DNA from: a virus
IMG/VR virus record: IMGVR_UViG_3300027763_000040
Coordinates: 1 to 64,000 of that record
DNA length: 64,000 bases
Strand: one strand, 5' to 3'
Below, one piece after another: positions 47,939 to 55,702 of the stretch. A model generated the notes under the pieces. The model was not told the DNA's origin and ran no database searches. It saw only the letters and a list, made by a program, of their open reading frames with translations. The translations under genes were made by a program, and so were the position numbers. Within the stretch, counting starts at the first letter, position 1, and each line of letters begins with the position of its first letter.

Positions 47939-48605
47939 ACTGCTCAAGTTTATCTCCAACAAATTTTCTAATATATTGGACGAGCAATTTAAGGTACTTT
48001 GCTTTGTCGTATTCTTCATAAACTACACATTCTCCATTTTCACAAGACATAATGATAACAAATTTTTTGACTGGTATCTCAGTCAGTTCGTAATACATTG
48101 CTGCATAAGCACAGCACTGTACAAAATAATGGTCAATCCACTCACGTGGTTTGGGTTTTTTGGAAGTCTTAAAGTCGATGATCGCTAGTTCGCCATTATA
48201 TTCAGCAATGCAATCAACGGTTCCCGCAACACCTAATTGCTTACTATATAGGGAACCTTCAAGAGCGTGAATATTATTTATATTATTCAGTTCCGTTTTT
48301 GCAATCTTAAAAAGAAAATCCGCCAGCGGCGCAACAGACGGCAAATCTTGATTTTTAAGATAGTTCTCCGTAAGAGAATGCATATCCGTACCGCGAGAAG
48401 TAGCCGCCTTAGTAATCTTCTCCGCCTCCGCCTCACCAATCCTTTTGCGCCACTTAACAAATATTTCACGATTAAAATGACTTGTAACAGAAGTAATTGA
48501 AACTAGTTTAAGAAGTTCTTCCTCGTCAGGAACTTTATAATATCGAATACCATCTATAGTCTCCCGTTCAAGTTTTGGGAGAATCACATCAACATGATTG
48601 AACAT
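47925..48605 (-). CDS. PD-(D/E)XK (RecB/Cas4-like) nuclease, 226 aa
   Basis: Catalytic elements are clear: E116 (ALEGSLYS), D131 (GVAGTVDCIA), the IDFKTSKK motif with D144 and K146, and Q163 in the QCCAYA helix. RGTDMHSLTE (71-80) is the N-terminal motif of this nuclease group. It probably processes DNA ends in recombination or host DNA breakdown. It overlaps PhoH by one base upstream and gp33 by 14 nt downstream. Confidence 0.85.
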   Translation of the reverse strand: MFNHVDVILPKLERETIDGIRYYKVPDEEELLKLVSITSVTSHFNREIFVKWRKRIGEAEAEKITKAATSRGTDMHSLTENYLKNQDLPSVAPLADFLFKIAKTELNNINNIHALEGSLYSKQLGVAGTVDCIAEYNGELAIIDFKTSKKPKPREWIDHYFVQCCAYAAMYYELTEIPVKKFVIIMSCENGECVVYEEYDKAKYLKLLVQYIRKFVGDKLEQYGTK

Positions 48606-49360
48606 TAAAAACCTGCTTCTATTTTAGCAACAATGTATTCTTTGACAAGTCCAGAACGAACAATATCATCAACACCAAATTCTATTATATCAATAGATGG
48701 CATTTTACGCAAGATGCTCATAAAATCAACAATTCCATTACGCTCATTAGATTTCTGCAAATCCGACTGAGTAGCATCTCCACAAAACATAATCTTAGAG
48801 TTTTCACCAACACGAGTAATGATTGAATCCAATTCATGTGCCGTACAGTTTTGAAATTCATCTACAATAATGATTGAGTTATCAAGTGTCGTGCCTCTCA
48901 AAAATGAGGTACTCCAGAACTTAATCGTTTCCTGTGCCTTAAGATTACCATAAAGCATCTCAAACTCTGCATCAGAAGGCATCTGGAACATATACTTTAC
49001 CATATTCTTATAAGGAATCTGATAGATATCCGATTTGTCTTCATAGGAACCAGGAAGGAAACCAATCTCCCTTGTAGCAACTAAAGAACGAACCAAATAG
49101 ATTTTCTCATAAGGAGTTCTTTCATCAAGAACTTCACGAAGAGCATTATAAAGAGTGATGAAAGTCTTACCGGTTCCTGCACATCCATATGCGACAAGAT
49201 GTTTACCTTCGGCATATGCGTCAAAAAGTTTGCCTTGATTATCCGTAAGTGGATCAATATCTAATAGATATTCGCTCCCGAGTGCCTTTTTCCTCTTTGC
49301 CTGACGGGTTGTAAGACCAACACCAATTGGTTGGTCGTTCGTCCTTTTTCTTCTTGCCAT
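48605..49360 (-). CDS. phoH: PhoH-like ATPase
   Basis: 251 aa with Walker A GCAGTGKT at 59-66 and Walker B SIIIVDEFQN at about 161-170, followed by the KIMFCGDATQSD sensor and SGLVKEYIV near the end: all are PhoH family features. PhoH is widespread in cyanophages; its cellular role is not settled, and RNA helicase or RNase-linked activity has been proposed for relatives. It lies in the DNA metabolism operon. Confidence 0.95.
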   Translation of the reverse strand: MARRKRTNDQPIGVGLTTRQAKRKKALGSEYLLDIDPLTDNQGKLFDAYAEGKHLVAYGCAGTGKTFITLYNALREVLDERTPYEKIYLVRSLVATREIGFLPGSYEDKSDIYQIPYKNMVKYMFQMPSDAEFEMLYGNLKAQETIKFWSTSFLRGTTLDNSIIIVDEFQNCTAHELDSIITRVGENSKIMFCGDATQSDLQKSNERNGIVDFMSILRKMPSIDIIEFGVDDIVRSGLVKEYIVAKIEAGF

Positions 49361-49361
49361 A

Positions 49362-49604
49362 TTAAAGTTTTTTTATAGTTGAACCGGGCATTTTCTGTGC
49401 TTTTCCAAGAACATCATTCCATCCTGGATGTTTGTTGGCGAGTTTATCTCTCCATTCTCCAACCTCTCCTGGACTTGCGGATCCCTGCGACCAATCCCTT
49501 TGCCACTCAGGATTGTCCTGATACCACTGCGTGATGTCATGAACACTCATTTCAATCACTTTCGTCTCACCAGTTTCTTTATGAATAATCGGATAAATTG
49601 CCAT
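49362..49604 (-). CDS. FmdB-like small protein lacking zinc cysteines, 80 aa
   Basis: The start (MAIYPIIHKETGETKVIEMS) and the later GWNDVLGKAQKMPGSTIKK resemble FmdB-type zinc ribbon proteins in length and layout. The paired cysteines are missing, so metal binding is unlikely. Such proteins recur in cyanophages as small unknowns. A CTAAATAA late promoter overlaps the ThyX stop 22 nt upstream. Confidence 0.6.
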   Translation of the reverse strand: MAIYPIIHKETGETKVIEMSVHDITQWYQDNPEWQRDWSQGSASPGEVGEWRDKLANKHPGWNDVLGKAQKMPGSTIKKL

Positions 49605-49625
49605 GGGGTTTAATAATGTGTATCG

Positions 49626-49633
49626 TTATTTAG
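49626..49633 (-). promoter_or_regulatory. Late promoter variant CTAAATAA overlapping the ThyX stop
   Basis: CTAAATAA on the minus strand; its TAA includes the thyX stop codon. It lies 22 nt upstream of the ATG at 49604. Confidence 0.5.
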
Positions 49634-50265
49634 ACCCATTCAAGGGCTTCTGAGACTGCTGGGAATTGTTCGGCAAACACTTTCTTACATGCCTCTGCAA
49701 TTTCCATATGTTCTTTTTGAGTTCCGTGTGCAGAACGCAGATTGATATAATGAATCCACGACCTGCAAGAGCCTGTCATATAAATTTTTGTAGGAACTGC
49801 AAGTGGCAATACAAACCTAGCACACTCCTTTGCCACATCACACTCTAGGAGTTCCTTGTAGAGGTCTTGAGCGGCATCAAAATGATCTTGGATCTTAGAG
49901 TAGAGTTCTATCTTAAGGTCTGCTGGGAGGTCGTCTGTGGAGTTCTGGCGGTTCTTTGTGTCCTGCCTACGAAGTTCTGGTAGGGGAATATCCTCTGCAA
50001 TCAGATTTGTGTCAGCATAACGTTGTGAGAACTCTTGGAATGTGAAGCTACGATGACGCAGAATTTGTGCGGCAATACCACGAGTAGTCTCAATCTCCAG
50101 TGTCATAGAAGACTGTTCAAACACAGACCAATGATTATGCTTAATGCAATAAGCAAGCAACTTGGAATAGTTTTCGTTATCCTGATTTGCAGGATTAGAA
50201 ACTCTCGCAATAAATGCCATTGTTTTTTCTGCATCTGGTGTAATACTAATTAATTTTACAGTCAT
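49630..50265 (-). CDS. thyX: FAD-dependent thymidylate synthase ThyX
   Basis: 211 aa with the ThyX motif RHRSFTFQEFSQRY at 70-83 (R-H-R followed by S/E-F-S-x-R-Y) and the C-terminal WIHYINLRSAHGTQKEH segment. It methylates dUMP to dTMP using methylene-tetrahydrofolate and FAD, supporting phage DNA synthesis. Its ATG overlaps the stop of the small gene upstream by 4 nt. Confidence 0.95.
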   Translation of the reverse strand: MTVKLISITPDAEKTMAFIARVSNPANQDNENYSKLLAYCIKHNHWSVFEQSSMTLEIETTRGIAAQILRHRSFTFQEFSQRYADTNLIAEDIPLPELRRQDTKNRQNSTDDLPADLKIELYSKIQDHFDAAQDLYKELLECDVAKECARFVLPLAVPTKIYMTGSCRSWIHYINLRSAHGTQKEHMEIAEACKKVFAEQFPAVSEALEWV

Positions 50266-50429
50266 TTCTTTCCAAATCCTTTTGATGTTTGTTGTTCAAT
50301 TTGTTCCAATTCTTGTTTTACACTTCGAAGTTGTGCTTTCATTTCTTTCAATTGTTCTCCAGAATAAAGATGATCTTGTTTGATCAATTTTTCCAACAAT
50401 TTTACAAGTTCTTTTGCTTTATTAGTCAT
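50262..50429 (-). CDS. Small coiled-coil protein, 55 aa
   Basis: Starts MTNKAKELVKLLEKLIKQDH and has heptad-like leucines through QLRSVKQELEQIEQQ, predicting one long coiled coil, with a basic tail. The reading frame is supported by a 4-nt overlap with thyX and an 8-nt overlap with the upstream gene. No family recognised. Confidence 0.6.
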   Translation of the reverse strand: MTNKAKELVKLLEKLIKQDHLYSGEQLKEMKAQLRSVKQELEQIEQQTSKGFGKK

Positions 50430-50580
50430 TATAGTCCTCAAAGATTTCGTCGTAATCTAATTCTCTTGGTTTAATATCATCATATCGATATGATGGTGTA
50501 TCGGAATAAATTTCCGCCTTTAACGAATCAAGAAGAAGTTCCATATTTCGGATTATGAGTTTTAATTTGTCTTTGTCCAT
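50422..50580 (-). CDS. Small acidic protein, 52 aa
   Basis: Starts MDKDKLKLIIRNMELLLDSL (helix) and ends in an acidic tail RELDYDEIFEDYND. It overlaps the coiled-coil gene by 8 nt. The helix followed by an acidic tail would suit a protein-protein adaptor or nucleic acid mimic, but this is speculation. It begins just past the terminator at 50611-50636. Confidence 0.55.
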   Translation of the reverse strand: MDKDKLKLIIRNMELLLDSLKAEIYSDTPSYRYDDIKPRELDYDEIFEDYND

Positions 50581-50610
50581 CCTTTATAGATCTCTCAAAA
50601 CATTTTACAT

Positions 50611-50636
50611 AAAAAAAAGGAGGGTGTCAACCCCCC
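50611..50636 (-). terminator. Strong rho-independent terminator
   Basis: Minus strand: GGGGGG-ttgaca-CCCTCC followed by eight T residues. It ends the short transcript that starts at the glutamine riboswitch promoter. Confidence 0.8.
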
Positions 50637-50642
50637 AGTATA

Positions 50643-50756
50643 TTATCGCATTGCCATTACAAGTTTTGCTTGATGCTTGCGTTGTTCTTTTTCCTTTTGC
50701 TGCTTGATTAAAACAAGTTGCCAGTTATTTTTATTTTTCACATTTGCTTGTGACAT
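50643..50756 (-). CDS. Tiny basic protein, 37 aa
   Basis: A short ORF starting MSQANVKNKNNWQLVLIKQQ and ending KLVMAMR. It is highly basic (many Lys/Arg/Gln). A strong Shine-Dalgarno (AAGGAG) lies 9 nt before the ATG, and the stop is followed directly by the terminator, so the unit looks genuine. It is co-transcribed with the riboswitch downstream peptide. Confidence 0.6.
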   Translation of the reverse strand: MSQANVKNKNNWQLVLIKQQKEKEQRKHQAKLVMAMR

Positions 50757-50796
50757 TAGGTTTTCTCCTTAGTGGTTTAGGTTAAAGAGCGTTCCT

Positions 50797-50949
50797 TCAG
50801 TCGGCGGTTGCGTCTATTTTACACTCTTTGGGAGTAATTTTTTTGATTTCCCAAATTAAATCGTTGCGAGTTTGTGGAGGCATATTTGCCTTCATAACTC
50901 TTCCAATGATTAACTTTGCTTGTAGACAACTAAGTAAGAGTGCTTCCAT
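50797..50949 (-). CDS. Peptide downstream of glutamine riboswitch, 50 aa
   Basis: Starts MEALLLSCLQAKLIIGRVMK and continues ANMPPQTRNDLIWEIKKITP. The ATG at 50949 is chosen because the frame further upstream runs back through the riboswitch and the promoter hexamers. It is helical with two cysteines. It corresponds to the short ORFs that follow downstream-peptide type glutamine RNAs in cyanobacteria and their phages. Function unknown; expression is expected to respond to glutamine. Confidence 0.65.
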   Translation of the reverse strand: MEALLLSCLQAKLIIGRVMKANMPPQTRNDLIWEIKKITPKECKIDATAD

Positions 50950-51002
50950 AGATGAACGATCCGTTCCGCGTCGGCTTACTTCCGACCCTTTCGGGTTGAA
51001 CG
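50950..51002 (-). ncRNA. Glutamine riboswitch (downstream-peptide / glnA type)
   Basis: Minus strand: P1 CGTTC (50998-51002) pairs with GAACG (50962-50966). Inside are hairpin P2 (ACCC-GAAA-GGGT) and P3 with the hallmark GTCGGAAGTAAGCCGAC. The order CGTTCA, CGGAAGTA, GGAACG matches the glutamine aptamer consensus as I recall it. Downstream, CGTTC (50954-50958) can pair with the same GAACG, offering an alternative structure 5-17 nt before the ATG. Confidence 0.8.
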
Positions 51003-51009
51003 TAGAGGT

Positions 51010-51039
51010 ATTATACCCCCATTGCGGGTATTTAGTCAA
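51010..51039 (-). promoter_or_regulatory. Sigma70-type promoter of the glutamine riboswitch
   Basis: TTGACT (51034-51039), 18-nt spacer, TATAAT (51010-51015) on the minus strand. The predicted start is around 51003, exactly at the first base of the riboswitch P1. Confidence 0.75.
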
Positions 51040-51065
51040 ATAATTCTGTAAAATGTGATACAGTT

Positions 51066-51410
51066 TTACTTGCGCTTTTTCTTTTCTGGAACACTATATC
51101 CCCAATTTCTAGGGTTAATCTTACCATAACCCCATCTAATACTACGAATAGTATTGCCTATTTTATCATAGTACATATCAAAAAGATTTACTCTTTTTCC
51201 ACATCTTGTTAAATCATAACAAATCTCACCATCTACGATATATTCAACAATATATGCATCTGTTGGTACAGTATAATCTTTTGTTTCTTGTAATGTACAA
51301 TTGTGTTTGAGTATTTCACACCCATAACGAGATTTAAGTTCTTTTATTTCCTGAGCGTTCCAAATATAATTGGAATCTTTATCAGATACTTTATTTTTTT
51401 CTGTTGACAT
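51066..51410 (-). CDS. Hypothetical 114-aa protein
   Basis: The first ATG is at 51410 (MSTEKNKVSDKDSNYIWNAQ); the frame also extends to an upstream TTG. The protein has IWNAQEIKELKSRYGCEILK, a beta-rich centre (AYIVEYIVDGEICYDLTRC) and a basic C-terminus (YSVPEKKKRK). A TTGAAA-N17-TATAAT arrangement overlaps the start codon, making the exact start uncertain. No family recognised. Confidence 0.5.
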   Translation of the reverse strand: MSTEKNKVSDKDSNYIWNAQEIKELKSRYGCEILKHNCTLQETKDYTVPTDAYIVEYIVDGEICYDLTRCGKRVNLFDMYYDKIGNTIRSIRWGYGKINPRNWGYSVPEKKKRK

Positions 51411-51471
51411 TATATTTTCTGCAACTACATTTTTCAATTTTTTAAATCCACAATATTAATTAATAACAATA

Positions 51472-52101
51472 TTAACCACGATTTCCCCAACAAATATCCG
51501 GATATGCTTGGGAAACAATGTCCTTTGAAATTTTATACTTTGTCTCTAGATTCTTATCTTTAGTAAGGCAGAGAATTTCCGATTCAAGTGGATGAAGTCC
51601 TTGAAGAATATTAATAAACATTGTCTCTCTACGAATAGAAGATAGTCCATCATTACCACCTTTTACAAAATTATAAAATTTGGTATATTCTTTACGAATT
51701 GATGATTTACCTTGATCCGTTGAACCAAGTGATTGTGTTCCAAGTTCTCCCATTTTATAAACAGCATCTTCAATTTTTTGACTTAGAGTCGAATTAAAAG
51801 ATCCTTGTTCACTAACATCAGAGTAAGGAACTTCTCCCGAAGGAAGTAATGAAATTATAGTTTCATCAAAATTCCAAATAAAAATTGCTTTTAATGAATC
51901 ATGTTCATATTTTTTAAGAACTTCAACCTTTTTAGAAATACTCCTTTGCTTTGAAGCAAGATTGAGAATTTCAAATATAAATGGGTTAGCTGGAAGTTCT
52001 AGAATTGGAGTTTCAACAACCTTTTCGGTAACTGTTTTTGGTTGTACCGTTTTAGTTGCCGCTTTAGTTGCTGCTTTAGTCGTCGTCTTCTGTGTCGTCA
52101 T
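51472..52101 (-). CDS. Conserved cyanophage-type hypothetical protein, 209 aa
   Basis: Starts MTTQKTTTKAATKAATKTV, a low-complexity Thr/Lys/Ala tail, followed by a helical globular domain (NPFIFEILNLASKQRSISKK; EYTKFYNFVKGGNDGLSSIR; FINILQGLHPLESEILCLTK). The layout, with a disordered basic N-terminus and helical body, is similar to phage proteins that bind replication or transcription complexes, but no family name can be given. It overlaps the upstream membrane protein gene. A second ATG lies 6 nt earlier. Confidence 0.6.
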   Translation of the reverse strand: MTTQKTTTKAATKAATKTVQPKTVTEKVVETPILELPANPFIFEILNLASKQRSISKKVEVLKKYEHDSLKAIFIWNFDETIISLLPSGEVPYSDVSEQGSFNSTLSQKIEDAVYKMGELGTQSLGSTDQGKSSIRKEYTKFYNFVKGGNDGLSSIRRETMFINILQGLHPLESEILCLTKDKNLETKYKISKDIVSQAYPDICWGNRG

Positions 52102-52303
52102 ATTCATAGTCAGTGTTTTCAAATCTAAATGCGATTACTTCATCGGGAATAACATTCCCATGATTATCATAAAATTCAGGATGCATTCTTGGCGTTTCCT
52201 GATAACTCAACATATACTCTCTAGCAACCCATCCCAAACCTATTCCCACTATAAGAAATAATACGGTTAAAAATGAGCCAAATACTAAACTGATTGCTAA
52301 CAT
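52076..52303 (-). CDS. Small membrane protein, 75 aa
   Basis: An N-terminal hydrophobic helix (ISLVFGSFLTVLFLIVGIGL, about residues 4-23) is followed by an acidic soluble tail ending DYEYDDTEDDD. A good Shine-Dalgarno (GGAG) lies 8 nt upstream of the ATG. It probably sits in the inner membrane with its tail in the cytoplasm. Function unknown. Confidence 0.65.
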   Translation of the reverse strand: MLAISLVFGSFLTVLFLIVGIGLGWVAREYMLSYQETPRMHPEFYDNHGNVIPDEVIAFRFENTDYEYDDTEDDD

Positions 52304-52320
52304 TTTTTTTCTCCGGGAAA

Positions 52321-52500
52321 TTACTTCTTTTTTCTTGATTGAAAGTAAAATTCGAAATGAATGGTTGTTTCCCGATTAAGAAAGCAGACCATCTTTTCAA
52401 AAATAATATGGAACGGTTTGGTCTGCTTTTTGTTGCCTCCTTTAAGTATAACTTCGACTCCACGATTAATATCGGGGAATTCATTATTATTTATGCCCAT
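52321..52500 (-). CDS. Hypothetical 59-aa basic protein
   Basis: Starts MGINNNEFPDINRGVEVILK and ends FYFQSRKKK. The ATG at 52500 lies one base after the glutaredoxin stop; a longer frame overlaps glutaredoxin and is rejected. The middle of the gene contains an 11-bp perfect inverted repeat (52381-52391 and 52419-52429), which may serve RNA structure. Coding status is less certain than for the neighbours. Confidence 0.45.
   Translation of the reverse strand: MGINNNEFPDINRGVEVILKGGNKKQTKPFHIIFEKMVCFLNRETTIHFEFYFQSRKKK
52381..52429. repeat. 11-bp inverted repeat with 27-nt loop
   Basis: AAAGCAGACCA at 52381-52391 is the exact reverse complement of 52419-52429. On the plus strand the second arm is followed by TT, on the minus strand by CTT. 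It lies inside the 59-aa gene. Confidence 0.8.
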
Positions 52501-52501
52501 C

Positions 52502-52738
52502 TTAGACAATTTTTTGTTCCCTAAGGAAATTGATTGTATCAATACATCCGCCCAATTTTGTACCGTCACAAACAACTTGTGGGAAAGTTGACCCTTCACC
52601 AAATTCTGAATAGAATTCATCTCTAGTAAAGTCGGAATCTAAAGTATAAACTGCAAAGTTACTTTTTGTCAACTCCAAAACAGTTTTGACTTTATAGCAA
52701 TAAGGACAATCATTTTTGCTGTAAACTGTAAAATTCAT
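52502..52738 (-). CDS. grx: Glutaredoxin
   Basis: 78 aa with the redox motif CPYC at 11-14, a TFPQVV cis-proline strand at about 51-56 and GGCIDTINF near the end. Phage glutaredoxins supply electrons to ribonucleotide reductase. It is probably part of the DNA precursor module with thyX. Confidence 0.9.
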   Translation of the reverse strand: MNFTVYSKNDCPYCYKVKTVLELTKSNFAVYTLDSDFTRDEFYSEFGEGSTFPQVVCDGTKLGGCIDTINFLREQKIV

Positions 52739-52772
52739 AATAGAAAAAAATTAATTTATTGTTAGTATATAT

Positions 52773-54869
52773 TTAAAATCCAAGATTCTTTCTACGAACA
52801 AATTTTAAATCATATGTCGTATGTGAAGCGGATAGTGTTTCATTATTAAATGGATATTCAAATGGATGAAAATTCCAATCTGTTCCTTCTTGATTTCTCC
52901 AATAGTCTCCCCATTTTTCTCTCATATAATACCCATTACAGTCATGGGCATAATCTATTTTTTCCCTCAATTGAGGATCTGTTCTCCAAGTTTGAGACCC
53001 ACTATTTTCATAATCTTTTTCGCCATGTAGATATTCTACCGACAGATTATGAATCTTAATATTTTTCTTCACGGTTCTCAAATAATAATCACAATCCTCC
53101 ATATAAGCGGGATAAAAATTCTCATCAAATAATCCACACTCTTGAATAACTGAATCTTTAATTAAAAACAAATCCCATTGATATTGCTTTCCTTTGATAA
53201 TATCAACATTTTCATCCTTCGATTTCTCCACAAATTCTTTTAATAAATTTGGAGTAAATGCAATATCATGACTACAGATAATCCAATATGGAGATTGCAT
53301 GTATGATTTGATAATTAAATTATAAGCTCCAGAGCATCCAATATTTGATGGTAGATTGCAAATATGAATTTTTTGAATAAAGTTATGAGGGGTTTTAGAG
53401 AGTCTCTCCAAATCCTCATCAAGTTCACCCCTTCCGTTATTATTAATTACACATAATTCTTTAACAGGATAATCAACACTATCAACTAATCTTTGCAACC
53501 AATTAAAACCATTAACAATTGGTACACCAATTACGGGGATTGGATTTGAAAACTCTGGTGGTAATTTTTTTTCAACTTCAACTCCAATACGATTTAAGTT
53601 TTCGTATACCGATTGTTGATATTGTGCGTTTAAATCATAATTATTATAGAGATCTAATAAAATTGATTTAGATTCCTCATTTTTTCCCCACCACCAACCA
53701 GAGATTGCCTTTTCAAAAAGAAGTCCATATCTTCCAGGATATTCAACATCAGTTAAAAGTGGAGGATTGGATTCAAAATCTGCGTACATCAATGCATTAT
53801 TAGCATGAATATAACAATCTTGCCACCATTGCCTTCTTTCAGCAAATCTACTTAAAAGAAAATATGCTTCTGGTCTTTTGGGTAATACACAGAGTGCTTG
53901 TTCAAGAAGAGATTTTGCACTTCCATCTCTAGTACCTTGCTTATCATAACAATATGATGCACGAATCAATGCCTCATAGGCAAGATTATCATCATCAGAT
54001 CTCTCAGCGCATCTCAAAAAATAAGAAAGTGCTGGGGCCGTATGTCCCTGATTTTCATACCAAACAGCAATATTAAAATTATGCATTGGATTCTCAGTAT
54101 CCAAAGAATAATTGGTCAAAAGTTGTTCCAGTTCTGATTTTAAATGAATCTTCTTTATTTCCATTTTAGATTTCCAATAATTCAATACAATATTATGAGC
54201 AATTTTATGATTATTTTTTTGTCCAAAATTTACATCGTCATCCTGATCTTTTGAAAATGTTGAATCAAATTCAATATTTTCTACAAATAATGGAACAGTA
54301 TATGTTTTACCCGTCGTGAATAAAATATTTTCTATTAAAGGCATTATTTCACAATTTGGAATTTCCAAGTGAAAAGTATCACCGTTAATATAAGTATCTA
54401 TAAGTTTTTTTGCATATCCCCTAGTAATAATATATGCAGTTGCTCCCCAATCATTCCAATATCTATCACGAATAGAAAACGTATCAAAATCTTGCCTAAT
54501 TGTTAATAACTGAATACAGTCATAATCCATGGGAAAAGTTTTTACAAATTCTTCCCAAGTAAAGTCCCAATATTCAATAGTTTCTAACGAAAGATCATCC
54601 TCACAAAAAAATGCAAAATTTTCATTATAATTTTCATACCAATGCTTAATGGCTTTCAAGTGTGATACACAACATCCAGCAGTTCCAGCATTTAATTGAT
54701 GTAAATATTTACCACTAACACTATCATTAGATTCAGAAAATCTTTTTGAAATTATGGGAGTTAAGGAAATATTATATTTGGAGAATTGATCGTTCATATT
54801 TTTTTGACGATCTACACACTCCTCCAAAGACATGTAATATGCAGTTGGAAAATTTTCTAACTTATTCAT
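52773..54869 (-). CDS. Fusion glycosyltransferase: GT25-like, TPR, GT2-like (698 aa)
   Basis: Starting at the ATG at 54869 (MNKLENFPTAYYMSLEECVD), residues about 1-230 resemble the GT25 LPS glycosyltransferases: a YxMSLxxxxxR opening, GCCVSHLKAIKHW and FFCEDDLSLE. Residues about 255-430 form TPR-like helical repeats (FNIAVWYENQGHTAPALSYF; LLSRFAERRQWW). Residues about 445-698 are a GT2 domain with NNNGRGELDEDLERL and YMEDCDYYLR. Two transferases joined by a TPR scaffold suggest processive or sequential sugar addition. It overlaps the upstream gene by 8 nt, so it is in the glycan operon. Confidence 0.75.
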   Translation of the reverse strand: MNKLENFPTAYYMSLEECVDRQKNMNDQFSKYNISLTPIISKRFSESNDSVSGKYLHQLNAGTAGCCVSHLKAIKHWYENYNENFAFFCEDDLSLETIEYWDFTWEEFVKTFPMDYDCIQLLTIRQDFDTFSIRDRYWNDWGATAYIITRGYAKKLIDTYINGDTFHLEIPNCEIMPLIENILFTTGKTYTVPLFVENIEFDSTFSKDQDDDVNFGQKNNHKIAHNIVLNYWKSKMEIKKIHLKSELEQLLTNYSLDTENPMHNFNIAVWYENQGHTAPALSYFLRCAERSDDDNLAYEALIRASYCYDKQGTRDGSAKSLLEQALCVLPKRPEAYFLLSRFAERRQWWQDCYIHANNALMYADFESNPPLLTDVEYPGRYGLLFEKAISGWWWGKNEESKSILLDLYNNYDLNAQYQQSVYENLNRIGVEVEKKLPPEFSNPIPVIGVPIVNGFNWLQRLVDSVDYPVKELCVINNNGRGELDEDLERLSKTPHNFIQKIHICNLPSNIGCSGAYNLIIKSYMQSPYWIICSHDIAFTPNLLKEFVEKSKDENVDIIKGKQYQWDLFLIKDSVIQECGLFDENFYPAYMEDCDYYLRTVKKNIKIHNLSVEYLHGEKDYENSGSQTWRTDPQLREKIDYAHDCNGYYMREKWGDYWRNQEGTDWNFHPFEYPFNNETLSASHTTYDLKFVRRKNLGF

Positions 54870-55698
54870 GTTCCTTTGCAATATAAAATTGAGGATGTAC
54901 TTCCTCCACTTTCCACTCAGTCATTGGATTCGCATAAATGTAATTTTTTTCCATATTAGATATCCATTCATGATTCATATTAATATGTGTTTGTGCCAAA
55001 CAAAAATCAGTTTGCCATTCCAATTCTTGGTTTCCAAATCCATTATTTTTTAATACTTCTTTTATTTCATCTCTACGATGTCTTTCAGAATCTGATGCTT
55101 CAAAATTTTCTGTTCTTTTATTATCTGGATGAGGAATATGAATTATATTGTGGTCATAATCAATTCCACGATTTTTTAAACCACAATTTTCCAATCTAAT
55201 CATAATATCTTGATCTTCAGAAGCATACCATTTGCGGAATTTTTCAGAAAAACCATTTACCTTCATAAAATTGTCTTTTGAAAGGTAAAGAAATCCAAAC
55301 AAATACTTATAATAAGGATCGAATCCTCTATCAATAGTATTTTGTCCACAAACAAAAGATTGATCATCTATAAAATAGTTTTCATTTTCAAAAAAACTAA
55401 AGTATGGATTTAAGATATAGTCACAATCCATTTTAAGAATATACTTACTGGTCGCTAACACAGCAGCAAGATTTAATGGTTGTGGTTGATTAAAATACTT
55501 TTGATCGGGTACTGATACAATTTTAATCCTTTTATCCCATTTTGTCAAATATTCCAACGATTCATCTGAGCTCCAATCAACAATAATAATTTCAGAAATT
55601 TGGTCAAAATTTAACCAAGATCGAAGAGAAATATTTAATGCAGGATTTCTATTTTTACAGGCACAAATAGCGGTAATAGATTTTTCAAACATATTCAT
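54862..55698 (-). CDS. GT2-family-like glycosyltransferase, 278 aa
   Basis: N-terminal ITAICACKNRNPALNISL, the IIIVDWSSDESLEYL strand-turn and YILKMDCDYIL (a DxD-type metal motif) identify a GT-A fold. Later KWYASEDQDIMIRLENCG contains the ED motif of galactosyl/GalNAc-transferases. The start at 55698 (MNMFEKSITAI) follows the upstream stop; a longer frame would overlap the previous gene. The sugar donor is unknown. Confidence 0.75.
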   Translation of the reverse strand: MNMFEKSITAICACKNRNPALNISLRSWLNFDQISEIIIVDWSSDESLEYLTKWDKRIKIVSVPDQKYFNQPQPLNLAAVLATSKYILKMDCDYILNPYFSFFENENYFIDDQSFVCGQNTIDRGFDPYYKYLFGFLYLSKDNFMKVNGFSEKFRKWYASEDQDIMIRLENCGLKNRGIDYDHNIIHIPHPDNKRTENFEASDSERHRRDEIKEVLKNNGFGNQELEWQTDFCLAQTHINMNHEWISNMEKNYIYANPMTEWKVEEVHPQFYIAKEHE

Positions 55699-55702
55699 AT
55701 AA

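Noticed and set aside
47939-48019. 27-residue N-terminal extension of gp33
   Set aside because: It overlaps the nuclease gene; the internal ATG at 47938 gives the expected gp33 start and a short overlap.
50780-50796. Second GGAACGC-like glutamine aptamer end after the downstream peptide
   Set aside because: The matching CGTTCA and CGGAAGTA parts are not found upstream within a usable distance.
50950-51039. N-terminal extension (30 aa) of the riboswitch downstream peptide from a TTG at 51039
   Set aside because: The extension would be encoded by the promoter hexamers and the aptamer itself, upstream of the transcription start.
52501-52620. N-terminal extension of the 59-aa gene to 52620
   Set aside because: It lies entirely within the glutaredoxin gene in another frame and lacks a start signal.
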